DNA of 25,572 nt, taken from CAWGYT01 sp963826795 (lineage in GTDB: Bacteria; Planctomycetota; Planctomycetia; Pirellulales; Pirellulaceae). The number at the start of each line of letters is the position of its first letter. Position 1 is the stretch's first letter. The stretch is from the NCBI GenBank assembly GCA_963826795.1, contig CAWGYT010000005.1:1-25572 (forward strand), written 5' to 3'. The position numbers and the translations under genes were made by a program. Of the stretch, positions 22,162 to 25,572 are shown one piece after another. A model generated the notes under the pieces. The model was not told the DNA's origin and searched no databases. It was given only the letters and a program-made list of their open reading frames with translations.

Positions 22162-24308
22162 TCTCGATGGCTCGTCAGGGTCTTCGCACCAAACTTCGTG
22201 TGGCGATGCAAAAGGCGATCCAGACGCAGAGCCCCGTTACGCTGGACGAGGTGCGGGTCCGCCGCGGCGGGCAGTATTCTCCGATCCGCGTGTGTATTGA
22301 ACCGTTGCAGCAACCCGCCGAGCTGGCCGGTTTACTGCTCGTGTCCTTTGACGAAACCAGCGCCGAGCAGCGCGTCAGGCTGATCTACGTCGAACCGCCG
22401 GAGCCGATCTTGGCCGACGCGCCCGACTCGGCGGCCGAGTATCAGGCCGTGATACGCCAGCTGGAGCGTGAATTAGCCGAGACCCGCGATGACTTGCAAG
22501 CCTCGGTCAAGGAGTTCGAGACGAGCAATGAAGAGTTTAAGGCCGCTCACGAAGAGGTCACCTCCGTCAATGAAGAGCTGCAATCGACCAACGAGGAACT
22601 GGAAACTTCGAAAGAAGAACTGCAGTCACTGAACGAGGAGTTGCAAACCGTCAACAATCAATTGGAGAATAAGCTCGGTGAACTGGAAGTAACGACGAAC
22701 GATCTGCTCAATCTGTTGGGCAGCATCGACCACGCAACGCTGTTTCTCGATCGTCAGTTTCGCGTCAGACGCTTCACACCGGCCACGACGAGCCTGTTGC
22801 CAGTGATCGAAACCGATATCGGCCGGCCTTTCGCGGACTTTGCGAAGAACTTTGTAGACGACCAGCTACTTTCCGATGCGGAGAATGTACTGAAATATCT
22901 CACGGGGATCGATAAAGAAATCCAAGACGATCAAGACCGCTGGTACGTGCGGCGGATCGTGCCCTACCGTACCCAGGACGATCGCATCGGTGGCGTAGTG
23001 GTGACCTTTACGGATATCACCAAGCGAAAGCTGGCCGAAACAAATCTGGAATTGCTGACCCAATCGTTGGAGGCTCAAGTTGCGCAAAGAACCGATCTGT
23101 TGCAGCTCGTCGATGACATCACGGCTATCGCCAATCAGGCCCTGACCGTCGACGAGGCACTGACTTACGCGGTTGGCCGGATATGCAACTACAATGGTTG
23201 GCACGCGGGGCACGCGTACCGATTGGCCGATGACGGCAGCGGCGATTTTTTGCCCACAAACATTTGGTACACGGCGGACGGCCTGAAATCGTCACGATTG
23301 AAAGACGTGACGCGCGACACACGATATCACGCGAAAGACGCAGGTATGGTCGGCGACGTGATTCGGACGGGCGAGTTGCAATGGGTCGAAGGTCTCACAA
23401 CCTCAACCAACGATCCTCGAAATCAAGCCGGCGATTTGGGATTGCGAGCAGCGATCGCCTTTCCGATTTTCGTCGAAGCGAAGGTCTACGCCGTCTTGGA
23501 GTTTTACGCCACCGAATTCATTCCCCGCGACGAGCGATTTATCGAAGCGATGCAGACGGTTGGCATCCAACTGGGGCATGTGGTTCGGCGGAAAAAGTCC
23601 GAACGCGAAATGGCCGAAATGAGCCTCGTTGAAAGGCAACAACTTGGCCGCGAATTGCACGATTCAGTGGGCCAGCAGCTATCGGCCGCTGGCATGCTGA
23701 TTGCCGCGCTGTCCGACGAACTTGGCGACGACGAGTCGCAGGGGAGTACTGAACTCTTGGAGAAACTGAGATCACAAGTCGAGCAGTCACAACAACAAAT
23801 CCATTCGCTGATGTTCGGCCTGCTTCCGGTGGATGTCGAGGGAGGTGGTTTGCGAGCGGCTTTGGAGCGGCTAGCTGCGAATACGACGCAAACGTATCGT
23901 ACGGCATGCCGCTTCGAGTGCCAGAACGACGTCTCGCTGGCCAACAGTTTCACGGCGACGCAGCTTTTCCTGATTGCCAGTGAGGCAACTCACAACGCCG
24001 CAAAGCACGCTAGTGCGGGAGAAATCGTGATTCGCCTTTCGCAGCACGACGGCATCTGCGTCACGGTGTCCGACAATGGCGTCGGTCTACCGCCCGATAA
24101 CCAGCCATCATCCTGCATGGGACTGCGGACCATGCGCCACCGGGCCAGCTTGATCGAAGCCTCACTCCGATTGGAATCGCCGCCCGAAGGCGGCACCGTG
24201 GTAGAATGTTGCCTGAAGCCGGAGCAAATGATGCCCATCAACGATCCCGTACACAGACGACATCCAGCATCGGATGCCTCAAGTACAAAACGAATTCAAA
24301 GGATGTGA
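22038..24308 (+). CDS. PAS-GAF histidine kinase part of the CheB-CheR hybrid
   Basis: The frame is open from 21960, and TTG 22038 is its first possible start. LVLQRFAPACALVNRKLEVRYLHGP continues the sequence expected after CheR. Next comes the heptad coiled coil typical of CheB/CheR-PAS proteins (EELQSTNEELETSKEELQSL, about 22440-22700), a PAS domain (LLNLLGSIDHATLFLDRQFRVRRF), a GAF domain (about 23110-23600), a HisKA_3 dimerisation domain with ELHDSVGQQL (phospho-accepting His codon 23658-23660), and an HATPase (EATHNAAKHAS, VSDNGVGLP). It is therefore a NarX/DegS-class kinase, which fits the NarL-type regulator 5 bp downstream. The full fused gene would run 20275-24308, about 1340 residues; the split most likely reflects one missing base between 21960 and 22037. 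Confidence 0.86.
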   Translation: MVLQRFAPACALVNRKLEVRYLHGPIDQYLQLPSGEQTHDLISMARQGLRTKLRVAMQKAIQTQSPVTLDEVRVRRGGQYSPIRVCIEPLQQPAELAGLLLVSFDETSAEQRVRLIYVEPPEPILADAPDSAAEYQAVIRQLERELAETRDDLQASVKEFETSNEEFKAAHEEVTSVNEELQSTNEELETSKEELQSLNEELQTVNNQLENKLGELEVTTNDLLNLLGSIDHATLFLDRQFRVRRFTPATTSLLPVIETDIGRPFADFAKNFVDDQLLSDAENVLKYLTGIDKEIQDDQDRWYVRRIVPYRTQDDRIGGVVVTFTDITKRKLAETNLELLTQSLEAQVAQRTDLLQLVDDITAIANQALTVDEALTYAVGRICNYNGWHAGHAYRLADDGSGDFLPTNIWYTADGLKSSRLKDVTRDTRYHAKDAGMVGDVIRTGELQWVEGLTTSTNDPRNQAGDLGLRAAIAFPIFVEAKVYAVLEFYATEFIPRDERFIEAMQTVGIQLGHVVRRKKSEREMAEMSLVERQQLGRELHDSVGQQLSAAGMLIAALSDELGDDESQGSTELLEKLRSQVEQSQQQIHSLMFGLLPVDVEGGGLRAALERLAANTTQTYRTACRFECQNDVSLANSFTATQLFLIASEATHNAAKHASAGEIVIRLSQHDGICVTVSDNGVGLPPDNQPSSCMGLRTMRHRASLIEASLRLESPPEGGTVVECCLKPEQMMPINDPVHRRHPASDASSTKRIQRM

Positions 24309-24313
24309 GCACC

Positions 24314-24997
24314 ATGAGTCCCAGTAATCAGTCATCCATGAAGTCGACTCAGTTGACACGTGTCATGATCGTGGACGACCACGAATTGTTGCGCGATGGA
24401 TTGCGGCAGCTAATTAGCCGCCAGCCGCAGTTGGAAGTGTGCGGAGAAGCCGCGAGCGATCGCGAGGCACGTAGCTTCATTCGCGAGCAACAACCTGATC
24501 TCGTGATCGTCGATCTGACGCTACGCGAGAGTAATGGTCTGAGTCTGATCGAATGGATTCGACGTGAGAGATCCGCCACGAAAGTGATTGTATTGTCGAT
24601 GCACGACGAGCGAGACTACGGCGAGCGTGCATTGCGGGCGGGAGCGGCGGCCTATGTACGTAAGCAAGCGTCGGCTCGAACGATCCTGATCGCGATCGAC
24701 CGCGTGTTGGAGGGTAAGCTGTTTTTCGGCAACGACTTGACCGAACGGTTGGCGATGCTCGCGACATCGGGAAATCGCGTTGTGGACCCGTCCCCGGTTT
24801 CATCGCTTTCGGATCGTGAGCTGGAAATTGTCAGCCTGATCGGAACGGGCCTGTCAACGGTTCAAATCGGCCAGCGACTGCACCTCAGTCCCAGTACCGT
24901 CGGCACGTATCGCGAGCGATTGAAGACCAAACTAAGACTCAAGAATTCGATCGAACTCAGCCGGTTCGCCACACTCTGGATTGCCGAGAATCGCTGA
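24314..24997 (+). CDS. NarL/FixJ-family response regulator
   Basis: The protein has 227 aa from ATG 24314; AAAGGA (24298-24303) is 10 nt upstream. The frame is open upstream to 24206, inside the kinase gene, but that part has no receiver homology. The receiver domain begins TRVMIVDDHELLRDGL, with phospho-accepting Asp67 in LVIVDLTLRE, then VLSMHDERDYGERALRAGAAAYVRKQ containing the conserved Ser and Lys. The C-terminal LuxR-type HTH is LSDRELEIVSLIGTGLSTVQ followed by IGQRLHLSPSTVGTYRERLK. The gene starts 5 bp after the kinase stop, so the two form a two-component pair. DNA targets are not apparent. Confidence 0.93.
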   Translation: MSPSNQSSMKSTQLTRVMIVDDHELLRDGLRQLISRQPQLEVCGEAASDREARSFIREQQPDLVIVDLTLRESNGLSLIEWIRRERSATKVIVLSMHDERDYGERALRAGAAAYVRKQASARTILIAIDRVLEGKLFFGNDLTERLAMLATSGNRVVDPSPVSSLSDRELEIVSLIGTGLSTVQIGQRLHLSPSTVGTYRERLKTKLRLKNSIELSRFATLWIAENR

Positions 24998-25104
24998 GGC
25001 CGCACGTGCCGGCACGAGATCGAGATCCAATCCTGACTCCTTTTTCGAACGCACCCCAATATTGAGCTGTGACAGAGCACCAGGCGGGGTTCTCGGTGGC
25101 GGCC

Positions 25105-25237
25105 CGAGACCCAGGCCCGAGACCCAGACGAGACCCAGGCCCGACGTCCGAGACCCAGACGGTCTACTTTCCGGCTCCGCCCGCAGAGACCCCGACGACC
25201 CCGAGACCCAGACGGTCTACTTTCCGGCTCCGCCCGC
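25105..25237. repeat. Hairpin-bearing direct repeats upstream of the transposase
   Basis: CGAGACCCAG occurs five times (25105, 25118, 25129, 25149, 25202). A 37-bp unit is perfectly repeated at 25148-25184 and 25201-25237; each copy contains the hairpin AGACC-CAGAC-GGTCT followed by a pyrimidine-rich TACTTTCCGGCTCCGCCCGC. Short open frames over this stretch are low-complexity and judged non-coding. The rest of 24998-25406 shows nothing recognisable apart from a palindrome, CGTGCCGGCACG, after the regulator gene. Confidence 0.75.
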
Positions 25238-25406
25238 CGAGGGCCCGCGGGGCTTTCGACGACGTGTTCATCCGCGGCAAGTGACCCAGGTTCTGACGTC
25301 TCAGGCCCCAAGGGACGCTCGGCGAGCAAGGATCCAAGTTGCACGGTGGGTTGCGGCGTAGGAATCGCGATGGGGATACTGCCGGGTGTTCCAGGAGGTT
25401 GTCTGC

Positions 25407-25572
25407 TTGCCAGGAGGGGTCCCATGCCGAGCTCTTCGCCGCACCGTGGTCGAGAAAGGAGAAGTGGGGGTCTATCATTGCTGGAATCGCTGCGTGCAGC
25501 GGGCCTGGCTCTGCGGTCAGGATCCGGTGACGGGGATCGACTATGGTTACCGCCGCGAGGTGATCGAGGAGG
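25407..25572 (+). CDS. Y1 (IS200/RAYT-like) transposase, 5' end only
   Basis: From 25446 the frame reads VVEKGEVGVYHCWNRCVQRA, then WLCGQDPVTGIDYGYRREVIEE to the window edge. This matches the N-terminus of planctomycete IS200-like / REP-associated tyrosine transposases, where the YHCxNRCVxRA stretch is the first conserved block; the catalytic HUH and Tyr would lie beyond the window. The start is uncertain. TTG 25407 is in frame with AGGAGG (25393-25398) 8 nt upstream. ATG 25424 has AGGAGG 6 nt upstream (25412-25417) but is in a different frame. GTG 25446 is also possible. A frameshift near the start cannot be excluded. Confidence 0.6.
   Translation, partial: MPGGVPCRALRRTVVEKGEVGVYHCWNRCVQRAWLCGQDPVTGIDYGYRREVIEE

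Noticed and set aside
25007..25018. Terminator after the response regulator
   Set aside because: CGTGCCGGCACG is a self-complementary palindrome with no loop, and the nearest T-run is over 20 nt away.
24981..25361. ORF downstream of the response regulator
   Set aside because: The sequence is low-complexity (RPRPETQTRPRP) derived from the direct repeats and has no ribosome binding site.

Overview
The window looks like a piece of a planctomycete chromosome (Planctomycetota, perhaps Pirellula-like; the class is an inference). The evidence is the gene content: Tat-exported DUF1501 proteins paired with a planctomycete-type secreted CxxCH protein, two large FG-GAP/ASPIC-UnbV (CRTAC1-like) proteins, a PEP-CTERM surface protein, a haem/copper monooxygenase-like lipoprotein with TPRs, a redoxin lipoprotein, and a Y1-type (IS200/RAYT-like) transposase start of the kind common in that phylum. 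No rRNA, tRNA or CRISPR was seen.

Layout. 1-294: REP-like palindromic repeats and an 11-bp tandem array. 411-7850 (+): probable export operon of DUF1501, CxxCH (DUF1592/1588-like) protein, second DUF1501 and an alpha/beta hydrolase. 7947-9779 (-): monooxygenase-like lipoprotein. 10221-11906 (+): PEP-CTERM protein with a strong terminator. 12018-12240: a second repeat cluster in inverted orientation, sharing a perfect 50-bp inverted repeat with the left end. 12554-16663 (+): giant FG-GAP/UnbV/thioredoxin/TPR protein interrupted by one in-frame TGA. 16835-19287 (+): a second FG-GAP/UnbV lipoprotein broken by a one-base frameshift. 19309-19929 (-): redoxin lipoprotein. 20275-24997 (+): CheB-CheR-PAS-GAF-histidine kinase (frame broken once) with a NarL-type response regulator. 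25105-25572: hairpin-bearing direct repeats followed by the start of a Y1 transposase.

Most of the products are envelope or periplasmic proteins with redox or unknown roles; the 3' end is a signalling module whose targets are not visible. The most interesting signal is the TGA at 14576-14578. The reading frame continues uninterrupted for 695 codons afterwards, the TGA aligns without gaps to a cysteine in the second UnbV protein of the same window, and a 7-bp hairpin with a G-containing loop begins 10 nt after it. That is the classical pattern of a bacterial selenocysteine codon with a SECIS element, although a simple nonsense mutation is not excluded.

Three other genes have net -1 frame problems: the hydrolase signal peptide, the second UnbV gene and the CheB-CheR-kinase. 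These could be assembly errors, decay or slippage, and they lower confidence in single-base detail across the window.
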